Below, one piece after another: positions 1 through 12,600 of a stretch of DNA of 64,000 bases; the stretch's first letter is position 1; each line of letters starts with the position of its first letter. Origin of the DNA: Hydractinia symbiolongicarpus (taxonomy: Eukaryota > Cnidaria > Hydrozoa > Anthoathecata > Hydractiniidae); NCBI RefSeq assembly GCF_029227915.1, contig NC_079877.1:26747851-26811850 (forward strand), given 5' to 3'. The notes under the pieces are model-generated. The model was not told the DNA's origin, searched no databases, and was given only the letters and a program-made list of their open reading frames with translations. The translations under genes were made by a program, and so were the position numbers.

Positions 1-645
1 GTCATCTTGACTTACAGACAGACGTACGTGGAAAATGAGGATTTTAATTTGTTCTTAATCAACAAAAATAAGATAAAATAAATTGCAACAGCGGATTAAA
101 ATATTGAGTATATCTTAATTGTGTTTCTTAATAATATTCTTTCGGGAAAAAGACTTTGAGGAAGATAGAGGGGCTATCTGCAAAGGGTTGAGAAAAACAT
201 CAAGTTAAAAATCAGGAATTTAAAAAAATGATAACGTCGTCATTATATTCATGACCAGGTGGAAAAATGTCTTACTTAAAATTTTTACATTTTTGCAAGG
301 CGACTAGTTAGAACGGTTATTAAGCCGGATATCCATTCAGCGATTGTTGTGCGCCAGAGCTGTAGCGCTCAGTTCTGGGCATGCGCAATGCTGTTACTGC
401 GTAATATTGGGTATTTTAAGCCAATCAAAATCAAAATATCTTGTATCTATTCAGCAAATACGATATTTTCATGCGGCAAGTCCTTGTTTGCTTTTTCTCC
501 ACTTTACTTCTTTTTCCATAAATGCAACAGACTTAAAATAGAAATTTGTTCATCCACCATTGAATTCACTCATGGTTTGTTTTTGTTTTGTGTTTTAATT
601 GCCTGCAAGAATTCGAAGAAAATTCGAAAAAGAAGATCCGTGCTT
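1..645. other. Unique sequence left of the first tandem duplication
   Basis: I see no gene here. Short open frames around 344-696 have no domain, signal peptide or splice-site support and run across the duplication boundary. The sequence is AT-rich and does not recur elsewhere in the window. Confidence 0.5.
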
Positions 646-1617
646 ATGTTCATTGTGATGTGTCGACGCAAATTTTATCGAGGTAAAATGCGTTGAAGTG
701 CAAGTGAAGTTAAAACCAAAGGTTCTCTATGTGATAAATTTTATGTTAACCTCATTACCAGGGCCTTTTTCTGATACATTCTAGGAAAAATCAAAGAGTG
801 CTAAAAGCGAGGTTGTTTTATTATAAATAACTGATGTTCTTAGGTTCGAAGTGTCAATACACAATTTGGTAGTCAGCAGAAAAAGGCGTCCATTTTAATT
901 GCAGTCATTATAAAATGCACAGAGATTTTCTCTTTCTGGTCAAACTTATTGTAAAAACAAAATCAGTTCGGAAATATTAGATGACGTATATAGACATACG
1001 TTGATTCGATGATCAGATAATTCCACCGAAGTTATGTCGAATAATAATCTACACGCTACCATGCTATGTCCAGTACCATCATATGTCCTTGGTCATACTA
1101 CAATCATAAACACGTATGTCCTATTGCTCATATGTTTTTTGTCGGTGTTGTTTTAACTTTCAAATTATTATACTTTTCTTCGGTGATGCGAACACAAAGG
1201 TAAGAAAATTTTACAAACTATACACCTCATCAAATTAAAAATAAAACGCATATTTATGTGTAAGAGCATATACGTAATTCTTTCTTCTGTCAAGCGGCAA
1301 ATAAATTATTGCAAACTAAAACTTTAATTTATTGTTTTCCCGATAAGTATTTGAAGAAATACCTGACTTGTTCACGTTGGTGAAACGTTGTAGGGCAAGC
1401 GTAGTGCAGTACTATGCAAAGGTATGACAAAAAGGCCAATAGCGCGTGCCGCAGTTGATGTTGTTATTAATTTTTTAGCGACTTAAAGCTTACCTCCCAC
1501 TTTAAAAAATGTATTTGAAAATCAGCTCAAAATATTGTACTAATTGCGAAAAAAATTCCTTTTGTTCTTATTTTGATTTGTTCGCAGGATATTCGTTGTT
1601 AAAGTTATAAAATATTA

Positions 1618-1750
1618 GCTGGAGAAGAAGCTTCGTGCCAGTTGCCATCTTGTGTCCCAAAATAAATTCCTTCGCGGAAGGGCTTGTGACGTCAACTCCC
1701 GGATGATAATTTCGCTGACTCTGCCGTGGTCCTGGCGAGTGGGTAACGAA
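1618..1750. other. GC-richer island of unknown nature, conserved in both units
   Basis: About 130 bp stands out as GC-richer in AT-rich surroundings and contains the palindrome TGACGTCA. It recurs near 7376-7510 in unit 2. A minus-strand frame stays open across it in both units with few changes, but I find no convincing splice sites or domain, so it may be an old repeat or a regulatory patch. Confidence 0.3.
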
Positions 1751-2117
1751 ACACAAACAAAACAAGAAGAAGTGTTTAAAATAAACGTGACTTATAATAA
1801 ATATATACATCGATAATGCTGTAAATGATTTATAATATCCGCATACAAAAAAACCCTTTGCGTTGTATACTGAGCAAAGTGATTTTTTTTGCGGAGAAAA
1901 TAGAACATTCTATACATTCAAAAATTAACCCGTGGTAAAGATATTTCTAAAATGGCGAACGATATTGTTTCTTCAATTCAGCAAAGCATTCACTTTAAAA
2001 TCCAGGGAGATTAGCAAGCATGCCGTCATACAGAATCCGTGTTTTTTACTGTTACATAGATTTGTACATTATGGATGTCCTTATTATTACACAATAACAA
2101 TGTATACCTGCAATGTT

Positions 2118-2385
2118 AAAATCTTATGTACAACCTTAAACAAAATCTTAGTTACAACCTTAAACAAAATCCTATATACAAGCTTTCACAAAATCTAAGA
2201 TACAAACTTAACAAAATTTTATGTACAACTTTAAATAAAATCTTAGATATAACCTTAAACAAAATATCGGATACAACCTTCAACAAAATCTTAGGTATAG
2301 TATTAGACAAAATCTTTGATACAATATTAGACAAAATCTTAGATATAACGTTCCGCAAAATCTTAAGTACAATATGAGACAAAAA
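2118..2385. repeat. 24-bp minisatellite in unit 1
   Basis: About eleven degenerate copies of a 24-bp unit built from AAAATCTTA, GATACAAC and CTTAAAC. Because 24 is a multiple of three and stops are rare, open frames appear on both strands; these are artefacts of the repeat. The array lies downstream of the terminal exon of the minus-strand cassette. Confidence 0.85.
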
Positions 2386-3018
2386 TTTTAAGACAACACC
2401 AGTTTTTCGGATGTCAACGTTAATCGTGCAACCCTCACCAGCCGCAACATCTTAAACTTTGCACATACGTAAAGTAGATAGACAGATTTTAAAATCTGCT
2501 AGTAATATGTTCTAACATGTCCGCATCATGTTTTAATCTACGTCGGCGTCGCCCCAAAATTAAAAGAAAAATAGGCATGCTGAAGTTTGCAGCAGTTAAC
2601 ACATGAGTTTAGATTCAAGTGGTTCTCAACAAATTTTGACAAAGATTGTATGATAGATTTGCTGTCCCTTAAAAAGCACTCCAAATAACAAATAAATAAT
2701 AACAAATAAGTAACCAGTAAATAAGTTTAGATTTAAGGCAGAGTTACACTTATGCAATAGTGAAAAAATATTGAAGTAAAAGATAATCTTGCTCGTGTCA
2801 CCTGGTGCTGTATGTAATAACGATATTTTTTTAAAAAAAAAACAGGTATCCGAGTGGTCACATTTAAATTAAGAAAAAAACAATTTATTGTAAAAATCGA
2901 ATGAATAGGAAATGTGTTTTTCTATACCTTGAATAATAGCAACGATGAAACACAAAATAGTTTTTAAAAACTTTAATATCTATATTATATCTATATTATT
3001 CCATGGGCAACCGACTAG

Positions 3019-3267
3019 TCTCTTTAATAATAGTCGTATTCTGTCTGTTCAAAAGGGTTACCGCGTCCCGTAACGGAAACACGAAATGTGATATATGAAG
3101 GACGGGCGACCTCGTGGATTTTTCCACGGGCTAAAAACTAGTCTACATTATAAAACCCGTATGCGTCTGTCTGTCACAGAAAATGGTAGCCACAGTAGCG
3201 AGACACACTAAATGCGGTTAATAAAGAACAGGCGAAGCTGGAGATTTATCCACGTGTTACCGACTAG
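3019..3267 (+). mobile_element. Two head-to-tail non-autonomous Helitrons (unit 1)
   Basis: The first copy (3019-3141) starts TCTCTTTAATAATAG and ends with a CGTGGATTTTTCCACGGG hairpin followed by CTAG. The next copy starts TCTACATTATAAAACCC at 3142 and ends CGACTAGT near 3267. A 5' TC, a subterminal hairpin and a 3' CTRR(T) end are the classical Helitron signatures. No Rep/helicase coding sequence is present, so they are non-autonomous. A truncated 3' end (CCGACTAG) also precedes 3019. Confidence 0.7.
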
Positions 3268-3474
3268 TTTTTATTAATATCGCACAAGTTTAACTCCTCC
3301 GTTAAACGTTTATACCAATTTTTTTTTCTTTTTTTTTTCTTTTTCTTGTAAAGTGTAGAATACATTCTTCCATCCTCTGCACAGTCAATATATAACACGT
3401 GTGTCACAAAAAATTTAAAGATATAACCTATCCTTTGTCTTGATTGATCAAAAAAAATTCCAAGGAGTTCACTT

Positions 3475-6268
3475 TTAATTAGGAGGTAACAAGTATTTCT
3501 CCGTCAATGGATATTCCACATCCCCGTTAGGGAATTCAACTCCAACTTTAAGAGAATCCGTCCATAATTTATCATAATATAAAACTTCAATGTCGTACCT
3601 CTCGAAAGCATTTAGAAATTGAGGAGATGTTTTGCGCACTGACGTAGTATAGACAGTGATTGTTATCAGCAGTTCTGGTGAAGAGTTAGGGTGCGTTATG
3701 TATAACTTTGCTTGCTTGTTAACTTCGATGTAAAATATATAAGATCCTGTTATTGGTGGAACAAATATTGTTTGAAATTGGCGCCCAAAGTATTCAGCCT
3801 CATCAAAATACGATACGGCTCTAAATTGATTAAACCATGCAATACCATATAAAGGATTGTCCGGGAAATTTGAGCTGGATGTTAATGCATTAACGGATGA
3901 TACACCAGTGAACATTTTAACTTGAATTCTTCCGTCAACTAAAAAGTCAATATAGTTACAAATAAATTTTTTTACGATTATGTAAATTATGCACTTGATA
4001 ATTTGCATAACAAATTATCACGTGGTTAGTAAATTAAAGTCGTTCAATCAAGTTTTCAAGTCACACGTCGATAGAAATCTTGTGACCCTCCCACCCACCC
4101 TATAATTATGTAAACGTAATTTGATAGTATATTATCATTGTCATCACCTTACTTGTACAACCTTCTCACAACACTTTCTATACTGACTCTCTATACTTTC
4201 TTGTAATAAAAGCAAATAAATAAAGTTATTTTCGTTTGAATACGTAAATTAGAAAGTAACTCGGAATTTAATCACATTAAGAATCATACGAAGTACGCAA
4301 CTTGGATGTATAAAGTTCGGGTTGCTTTAGTATGTGAGGCCTGTTACACGTGCTCCCATCAACACCCATGCCGAAATGGCATCATTAGACATACTTTGAA
4401 TTTTAAGTTGTTTTGCTTTATCATTTTTTTTCTGTTCTTAAATTCTGTACTGGTAAATAATTATGCGTGTGGATTTTCAACTCGTTCCAGCTTTAGGAAG
4501 TCCTCTTTTTGTGGCATTATTGTTATAGTCAAACGCTTCTAAATTTTTCTTTTGTCTTACCTCCAAGCTCTTACGAAGCTTATATATGATTATATATGAG
4601 TATGTATTACGAAGCTATTTACTTATTTACGGTATGACTTTGAAAATTTTACACTTTATTGTGTTTCAAGCGAGGATTTTAAATTTGTTATCCATTTGCT
4701 GTCAAATGTTTTTTAAAAAGCTTTAAAAATTCGACAAGAGTCTATTTGGGTTCCTATTCGGGCTCTTGGTGATTATACACACGTTTAAGGCAGGGTGAAA
4801 CTTTTGGGTAGCGTGGGTTCACTTCAGTCAAAAAAAACCCACTTAAAATCCGCCGCCAATGTGAAAATAGCAAAAATTATGTAAAGTGAATTTAATTTCA
4901 CTAATTTCCTTTAGCATGTTATCAGACAAAAATATTAGAGACTATTCGTTTCGGATAAACAAAAAACGCTGACATGCATTTTATTTCCGGTACGGGCAAC
5001 CTAGTATATTTTTTATTTCCAGACTTACTTCCTGTTGGAAATCTATGAATTCCTTTTTCTGCGAAGCAAACACCAACAACTAGATCCAGTCCATTGTCAG
5101 CCTCAAGCAAACCACTGACTGGATAAGGACAACGATATGGTGAGCTTAAGGCATACTCTATAAGAGATGTGTGCACAATAACATAAAAACGCTCGGTATG
5201 CCAAAATATTTCTGCCAATACATTAAACAAACCTGCCAAGAAACAAGCTAATTCCGAAAATGAACACGAGAGAAATTAAGTAAAATGGTTCAGGGGTAAA
5301 AGAATCCGTTAAGTATCACGTTAAAGTCTGTTTTATGTTTTGCCATCTATTTCAGGAGACCTCCTTTAATTGGCAATCAATTTCTGTTTATAAAAAGCCA
5401 TGGCTGACAAAATAATCAGGGGGAGCGCCCCCTCTATACCTCCCCTACCCCCATTTTTAGAGGTAGGAAGTGTAGCTGCGCCTTTGTATCGAGAATAATA
5501 CACTTTAATGACGGTCGAGGTGTATTCTTCTCGATACAAACGCACAGCTACATTAGTCGTAAACTGTTCTTACAAAGACTCGCACGGGACAAAATCCCCA
5601 TTAAATTGAGGACAGCCAATATATATACATACATGGTTACGCACGATTAACAGAGAGACAATACGATGCGACACGGGCATGAACAACATGCACAACGAGA
5701 ACAGTTTCTCTAATGTATAATCATGTACAACAACAAGCCACATGAGACGACATGGAACACGCACACTGCGATCACATTTCGATCTAATATAAATGTATAC
5801 AACACGAACACGAAATCCCAATGGGTCATTTCAAAAAGGATAGACAATATCTATCCACCCAGTTCGAAGATAACTTAAACAGCTTTGAATAAAAATTGAA
5901 ACATTTGAATAATATTTTAGCCACTCTAGAGCTTCAAATCTCCAAAAACTTTGCCAGGGTAGCCCCACCACCACCCTTCTTAGTCACTATATTCGTTGGC
6001 CATGCGGTCCTACCCTCGATGTACTTACTATCTGTAATGTACCAAGACGTTGAGCAACTGTCCTCAAACACAACCATACTATTGATAGAACAAACTTTTT
6101 TTTGTGAGCATTTATGAAAGATATTGCCACTTTGTCCATCATACACAAACTGTTGACCATCATCTTCTTGATCGCATGGTCTGATAACGATTCTTTCGCC
6201 ATTAACAACAGAACATGAACCAGGTGCATACCAACACCAGTTGCCCGCTTCTAATTTGATTAGCCCCT
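3475..6268 (-). CDS. Headless duplicate: ricin-like, unknown and PA14-like exons only
   Basis: Three exons match the last three of the PAN/PA14 gene: 6268-6029, 5232-5029 and 3938-3475 (stop at 3475-3477). Each keeps its acceptor AG, a GTAAGT-type donor on the two internal exons, the same phase and an open frame. No PAN or Cys-linker exon precedes them, because the duplication starts downstream of those. The terminal exon is three residues (NGD) longer than in unit 2, and a few other residues differ. The cassette either has no promoter or start codon of its own, or is joined by splicing to the shared 5' exons at 12216 and 15441. The phase (1) is compatible with that. No disabling change is seen. 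Confidence 0.7.
5472..5551. repeat. 80-bp intronic hairpin (foldback), unit 1
   Basis: GTAGCTGCGCCTTTGTATCG pairs with the reverse complement of CGATACAAACGCACAGCTAC with about two mismatches over 32-bp arms; the loop is about 16 bp. It lies in the intron between the ricin-like and unknown exons. The matching copy in unit 2 is at 11146-11225. It resembles a short foldback MITE. Confidence 0.7.
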
Positions 6269-7879
6269 CTGTTCATAAAATGTAAGAGGAATGGCGTAAG
6301 ATGATAAAAAATATAAAAGAGTAAACAATAACGAAAATAAACGAATATTATATGTATCTTTTAGTTCTTATAATGCTGTCGTCAGAGATCACGCAAACTA
6401 AAATATAGTATGTTCATTGTGATGTGTCGACGCAAATTTTATCGAGGTAAATTGCGTTGAAGTGCTAGTGAAGTTAAAACCAAAGGTTCTATATGTGATA
6501 AATTTTATGTTAACCTCATTACCAGGGCCTTTTTCTGATACATTCTAGGAAAAATCAAAGAGTGCTGAAAGCGAGGTTGTTTATTATAAATAACTGATGT
6601 TCTTAGGTTCGAAGTGTCAATACACAATTTTGTAGTCAGCAGAAAAAGGCGTCCATTTTAATTGCAGTCATTATAAGATGCACAGAGATTTTCTCTTTCT
6701 GGTCAAACTTATTGTAAAAACAAAATCAGTTCGGAAATATTAGATGACGTATATAGACATACGTTGATTCGATGATCAGATAATTCCACCGAAGTTATGT
6801 CGAATAATAATCTACACGCTACCATGCTATGTCCAGTACCATCATATGTCCTTGGTCATACTACAATCATAAACACGTATGTCCTATTGCTCATATGTTT
6901 TTTGTCGGTGTTGTTTTAACTTTCAAATTATTATACTTTTCTTCGGTGATGCGAACACAAAGGTAAGAAAATTTTATAAACTATACACCTCATCAAATTA
7001 AAAATAAAACGCATATTTATGTGTAAGAGCATATATGTATTTCTTTCTTCTGTCAAGCGGCAAATAAATTATTGCAAACTAAAACTTTAATTTATTGTTT
7101 TCCCGATAAGTATTTGAAGAAATACCTGACTTGTTCACGTTGGTGAAACGTTGTAGAGCAAGCGTAGTACAGTACTATGCAAAGGTATGACAAAAAGGCC
7201 AATAGCGCGTGCCGCAGTTGATGTTGTTATTAATTTTTTAGCGACTTAAAGCTTACCTCCCACTTTAAAAAAAGTATTTGAAAATCAGCTCAAAATATTG
7301 TACTAATTACGAAAAAAATTCCTTTTGTACTTATTTTAATTTGTTCGCAAGATATTCGTTGTTAAAGTTATAAAATATTAGCTGGAGAAGAAGCTTCGTG
7401 CCAGTTGCCATCTTGTGTCCCAAAATAAATTCCTTCGCGGAAGGGCTTGTGACGTCAACTCCCGGATGATAATTTCGCTGACTCTGCCGTGGTCCTGGCG
7501 AGTGGGTAACGAAACACAAACAAAACAAGAAGAATTGTTTAAAATAAACGTGACTTATAATAAATATATACATCGATAATGCTGTAAACGATTTATAATA
7601 TCCGCATACACAAAAAACCTTTGCGTTGCATACTGAGCAAAGTGATTTTTTTGCGGAGAAAATAGAACATTCTATACATTCAAAAATTAACCCGTGGTAA
7701 AGATATTTCTAAAATGGTGAACGATATTGTTTCTTCAATTCAGCAAAGCATTCACTTTAAAGTCCAGGGAGATTAGCAAGCATGCCGTCATACAGAATCC
7801 GTGTTTTTTACTGTTAAATAGACTTGTACATTATGGATGTCCTTATTATTACACAATAACAATGTATACCTGCAATGTT

Positions 7880-8147
7880 AAAATCTTATGTACAACCTTA
7901 AACAAAATCTTAGTTACAACCTTAAACAAAATCCTATATACAAGCTTTCACAAAATCTAAGATACAAACTTAACAAAATTTTATGTGCAACTTTAAATAA
8001 AATCTTAGATATAACCTTAAACAAAATCTTGGATATAACCTTCAACAAAATCTTAGGTATAGTATTAGACAAAATCTTTGATACAATATTAAACAAAATC
8101 TTAGATATAACGTTCCGCAAAATCTTAAGTACAATATGAGACAAAAA
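7880..8147. repeat. 24-bp minisatellite in unit 2
   Basis: This is the duplicate of the array at 2118-2385, with the same number of repeats and only point differences. The array was therefore present before the segment duplicated and has not changed in length since. Confidence 0.85.
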
Positions 8148-8781
8148 TTTTAAGACAACACCAGTTTTTCGGATGTCAAAGTTAACCGTGCAACACTCAG
8201 CAGCCGCAACATCTTAAACTTTGCACATACGTGAAGTAGATAGACAGATTTTAAAATCTGCTAGTAATATGTTCTAACATGTCCGCATCATGTTTTAATC
8301 TACGTCGGCGTCGCCCCAAAATTAAAAGAAAAATAGGCATGCTGAAGGTTGCAGCAGTTAACACATGAGTTTAGATTCAAGTGGTTCTCAACAAATTTTG
8401 ACAAAGATTGTATGATAGATTTGCTGTCCGTTAAAAAGCACTCGAAATAACAAAAAAATAATAACAAATAAGTAACCAGTAAATAAGTTTAGATTTAAGG
8501 CAGAGTTACACTTATGCAATAGTGAAAAAATATTGAAGTAAAAGATAATCTTGCTCGTGTCACCTGGTGCTGTATGTAATAACGATATTTTTTTTAAAAA
8601 AAAAACAGGTATCCGAGTGGTCACATTTAAATTAAGAAAAAAACAATTTATTGTTAAAATCGAATGAATAGGAAATGTGTTTTTCTATACCTTGAATAAT
8701 AGCAACGATGAAACACAAAATAGTTTTTAAAAACTTTAATATCTATATTATATCTATATTATTCCATGGGCAACCGACTAG

Positions 8782-8957
8782 TCTCTTTAATAATAGTGGT
8801 ATTCTGTCTGTTCAAAAGGGCTAAAAACTAGTCTACATTATAAAACCCGTATGCGTCTGTCTGTCACAGAAAATGGTAGCCACAGTAGCGAGACACACTA
8901 AATGCGGTTAATAAAGAACAGGCGAAGCTGGAGATTTATCCACGGGTTACCGACTAG
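8782..8957 (+). mobile_element. Helitron pair with internal deletion (unit 2)
   Basis: This is the unit-2 equivalent of 3019-3267. The first Helitron has lost roughly 70 bp: TTCAAAAGGG is followed directly by CTAAAAACTAG, removing most of the body and the terminal hairpin. The second Helitron (8832-8957) is intact. The flanking GGG suggests loss between short direct repeats. Confidence 0.65.
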
Positions 8958-9164
8958 TTTTTATTAATATCGCACAAGTTTAACTCCTCCGTTAAACGTT
9001 TATACCAATTTTTTTTTCTTTTTTTTTTCTTTTTCTTGTAAAGTGTAGAATACATTCTTCCATCCTCTGCACAGTCAATATATAACACGTGTGTCACAAA
9101 AAATTTAAAGATATAACCTATCCTTTGTCTTGATTGATCAAAAAAAATTCCAAGGAGTTCACTT

Positions 9165-9619
9165 TTAATTAGGAGGTAACAAGTATTTCTCCGTCAATGG
9201 ATATTCCACAGGGAATTCAACTCCAACTTTAAGAGAATCCGTCCATAATTTATCATAATATAAAACTTCAATGTCGTACCTCTCGAAAGCATTTAGAAAT
9301 TGAGGAGATGTTTTGCGCACTGACGTAGTAGGGACAGTGATTGTTATCAGCAGTTCTGGTGAAGAGTTAGGGTGCGTTATGTATAACTTTGCTTGCTCGT
9401 TAACTTCGATGTAAAATATATAAGATCCTGTTATTGGTGGAACAAATATTGTTTGAAATTGGCGCCCAAAGTATTCAGCCTCATCAAAATACGATACGGC
9501 TCTAAATTGATTAAACCATGCAATACCATATAAAGGATTGTCCGGGAAATTTGAGCTGGATGTTAATGCATTAACGGATGATACACCAGTGAACATTTTA
9601 ACTTGAATTCTTCCGTCAA
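9165..9619 (-). CDS. Exon 5: PA14-like domain and stop
   Basis: The acceptor GACTTTTTAG is followed by 151 codons including TAA. The residues GRIQVKMF at the start, then FPDNP, YFGRQFQ and the PPITGSYIFYI strand, are the usual landmarks of PA14 domains in multi-domain extracellular proteins. Compared with unit 1 (3475-3938) it lacks NGD and has K to E and Y to P changes. PA14 is the best fit; a related beta-sandwich cannot be excluded from sequence alone. Confidence 0.7.
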
Positions 9620-12600
9620 CTAAAAAGTCAATATAGTTACAAATGAATTTTTTTACGATTATGTAAATTATGCACTTGATAATTTGCATAACAAATTATC
9701 ACGTGGTTAGTAAATTAAAGTCGTTCAATCAAGTTTTCAAGTCACACGTCGATAGAAATCTTGTGACCCTCCCACCCACCCTATAATTATGTAAACGTAA
9801 TTTGATAGTATATTATCATTGTCATCACCTTACTTGTACAACCTTCTCACAACACTTTCTATACTGACTCTCTATACTTTCTTGTAATAAAAGCAAATAA
9901 ATAAAGTTATTTTCGTTTAAATACGTAAATTAGAAAGTAACTCGGAATTTAATCACATTAAGAATCATACGAAGTACGCAACTTGGATGTATAAAGTTCG
10001 GGTTGCTTTAGTATGTGAGGCCTGTTACACGTGCTCCCATCAACACCCATGCCGAAATGGCATCATTAGACATACTTTGAATTTCAAGTTGTTTTGCTTT
10101 ATCATTTTTTTTTTTTTGTTCTTAAATTCTGTACTGGTAGGATTTTCAACTCGTTCCAGCTTTAGGAAGTCCTCTTTTTGTGGCATTATTGTTATAGTCA
10201 AACGCTTCTAAATTTTTCATTTGTCTTACCTCCAAGCTCTTACGAAGCTTATATATGATTATATATAAGTATGTATTACGAAGCTATTTACTAATTTACA
10301 GTATGACTTTGAAAATTTTACACTTTATTGTGTTTCAAGCGAGGATTTTAAATTTGTTATCCATTTGCTGTCAAATATTTTTTAAAAAGCTTTAAAAATT
10401 CGACAAGAGTCTATTTGGGTTCCTATTCGGGCTCTTGGTGATTATACACACGTTTAAGGCAGGGTGAAACTTTAGGTAGCGTGGGTTCACTTCAGTCAAA
10501 AGAAAACCACCTAAAATCCGCCGCCGATGTGAAAATAGCAAAAATTATGTAAAGTGAATTTAATTTCACTAATTTCCTTTAGCATGTTATCAGACAAAAA
10601 TATTAGAGACTATTCGTTTCGGATAAACAAAAAACGCTGACATGCATTTTATTTCCGGTACGGGCAACCAAGTTCTCATATATTTTTTATTTCCATACTT
10701 ACTTCCGGTTTGAAATCTATGAATTCCTTTTTCTGCGAAGCAAACACCAACAACTAGATCCAGTCCATTGTCAGCCTCAAGCAAACCACTGACTGGATAA
10801 GGACAACGATATGGTGAGCTTAAGGCATACTCTATAAAAGATGTGTGCACAATAACATAAAAACGCTCGGTATGCCAAAATATTTCTGCCAATACATTAA
10901 ACAAACCTGCCAAGAAACAAGCTAATTCCGAAAATGAACACGAGAGATATTAAGTAAAATGGTTCAGGGGTAAAAGAATCCGTTAAGTATCACGTTGAAG
11001 TCTGTTTTATGTTTTGCCATCTATTTCAGGAGACCTCCTTTGATTGGCAATCAATTTCTGTTTATAAAAAGCCATGGCTGACAAAATAATCAGGGGGAGC
11101 GCCCCCTCTATACCTCCCCTACCCCCATTTTTAGAGGTAGGAAGTGTAGCTGCGCCTTTGTATCGAGAATAATACACTTTAATGACGGTCGAGGTGTATT
11201 CTTCTCGATACAAACGCACAGCTACATTAGTCGTAAACTGTTCTTTACAAAGACTCGCACGGGACAAAATCCCCATTAAATTGAGGACAGCCAATATATA
11301 TACATACATGGTTACGCACGATTAACAGAGAGACAATACGATGCGACACGGGCATGAACAACATGCACAACGAGAACAGTTTCTCTAATGTATAATCATG
11401 TACAACAACAAGCCACATGAGACGACATGGAACACGCACACTGCGATCACATTTCGATCTAATATAAATGTATACAACACGAACACGAAATCCCAATGGG
11501 CCATTTCAAAAAGGATAGACAATATCTATCCACCCAGTTCGAAGATAACTTAAACAGCTTTGAATAAAAATTGAAACATTTGAATAATATTTTAGCCACT
11601 CTAGAGCTTCAAATCTCCAAAAACTTTGCCAGGGTAGCCCCACCACCACCCTTCTTAGTCACTATATTTCAAAGTCAATTCGTTGGCCATGCGGTCCTAC
11701 CCTCGATGTACTTACTATCTGTAATGTACCAAGACGTTGAGCAACTGTCCTCAAACACAACCATACTATTGATAGAACAAACTTTTTTTTGTGAGCATTT
11801 ATGAAAGATATTGCCACTTTGTCCATCATACACAAACTGTTGACCATCATCTTCTTGATCGCATGGTCTGATAACGATTCTTTCGCCATCAACAACAGAA
11901 CATGAACCAGGTGCATACCAACACCAGTTGCCCGCTTCTAATTTGATTAGCCCCTCTGTTCATAAAATGTAAGAGGAATGGCGTAAGATGATAAAAAATA
12001 TAAAAGAGTAAACAATAACGAATATAAACGAATATTATATGTATCTTTTAGTTCTTATAATGCTGTCGTCGGAGATCACGCAAACTAAAATATAGTAGGA
12101 AAAAGTTCTTTTTCTTGTCTTAATTAAATGTAAAATTAAACAAATTATCTAGATTGGTTACAGCGACTTTAGCTCTGCACGTATCGAGTTGATGTAAACA
12201 AAATGGTAACTTTACCTTTTGAGTAACAATCACATTGATGTGTTTCTTCTTCCGGTGGTTGAAGACATGTACATTTATCGCATTTGTTAACTGGACAAGA
12301 AATGTTGAACTATATAAAGATAAACAGAGAAAAGTTGCAAAGCTGAAGTTTTTAATACAAAGTCTTTAATAAATTTAGGACAACTTATACTCTCTTTATG
12401 GGTGTGCTGAAATTTGATTTTAGTTGTAAGGGCTTGATTGATGTTATTATTTTTTACCTGATCCTAACTGTAAAAGGGTCGTTCTTTGTATGCTATAACC
12501 TAAAGTATTATTCTTGTGGCATTGATATGAGAACCTTGTATTTCATATCGTCAACAGTGTGGGCATTTTTGTTAACGTTTGAACAGAACAGGTTTTACAT

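Larger units (their letters stand above)
646..6409. repeat. Direct tandem duplication A, unit 1 (about 5.76 kb)
   Basis: The sequence beginning TGTTCATTGTGATGTGTCG near 647 recurs at 6411, and the two units stay aligned almost base for base to their ends at 6409 and 12097. The unit holds a 24-bp minisatellite, a pair of Helitron ends and three minus-strand coding exons (ricin-like, unknown, PA14-like). Differences are scattered substitutions and small indels, including a deletion of about 70 bp in a Helitron and a 9-bp deletion in the last exon of unit 2. Confidence 0.95.
6410..12097. repeat. Direct tandem duplication A, unit 2 (about 5.69 kb)
   Basis: Unit 2 abuts unit 1 directly, with no spacer. 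Its right boundary (CAAACTAAAATATAGT, then AGGAAAAAG) matches the end of unit 1 before the junction at 6410. It carries the three 3' exons of the complete PAN/PA14 gene; the two 5' exons of that gene lie outside the duplication at 12216-12309 and 15441-15839. Confidence 0.95.

Noticed and set aside
344-696. Two overlapping plus-strand frames near the left edge
   Set aside because: No domain or splice support, and they cross the duplication boundary at 646 without a matching copy at 6410.
2126-2382. Open frames on both strands over the 24-bp repeat
   Set aside because: The period is a multiple of three and few stops occur, so the frames reflect the minisatellite rather than a gene.
5570-5821. 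83-codon minus-strand frame repeated at 11245-11496
   Set aside because: It lies in the intron between two well-supported exons; its repetition only reflects the segmental duplication.
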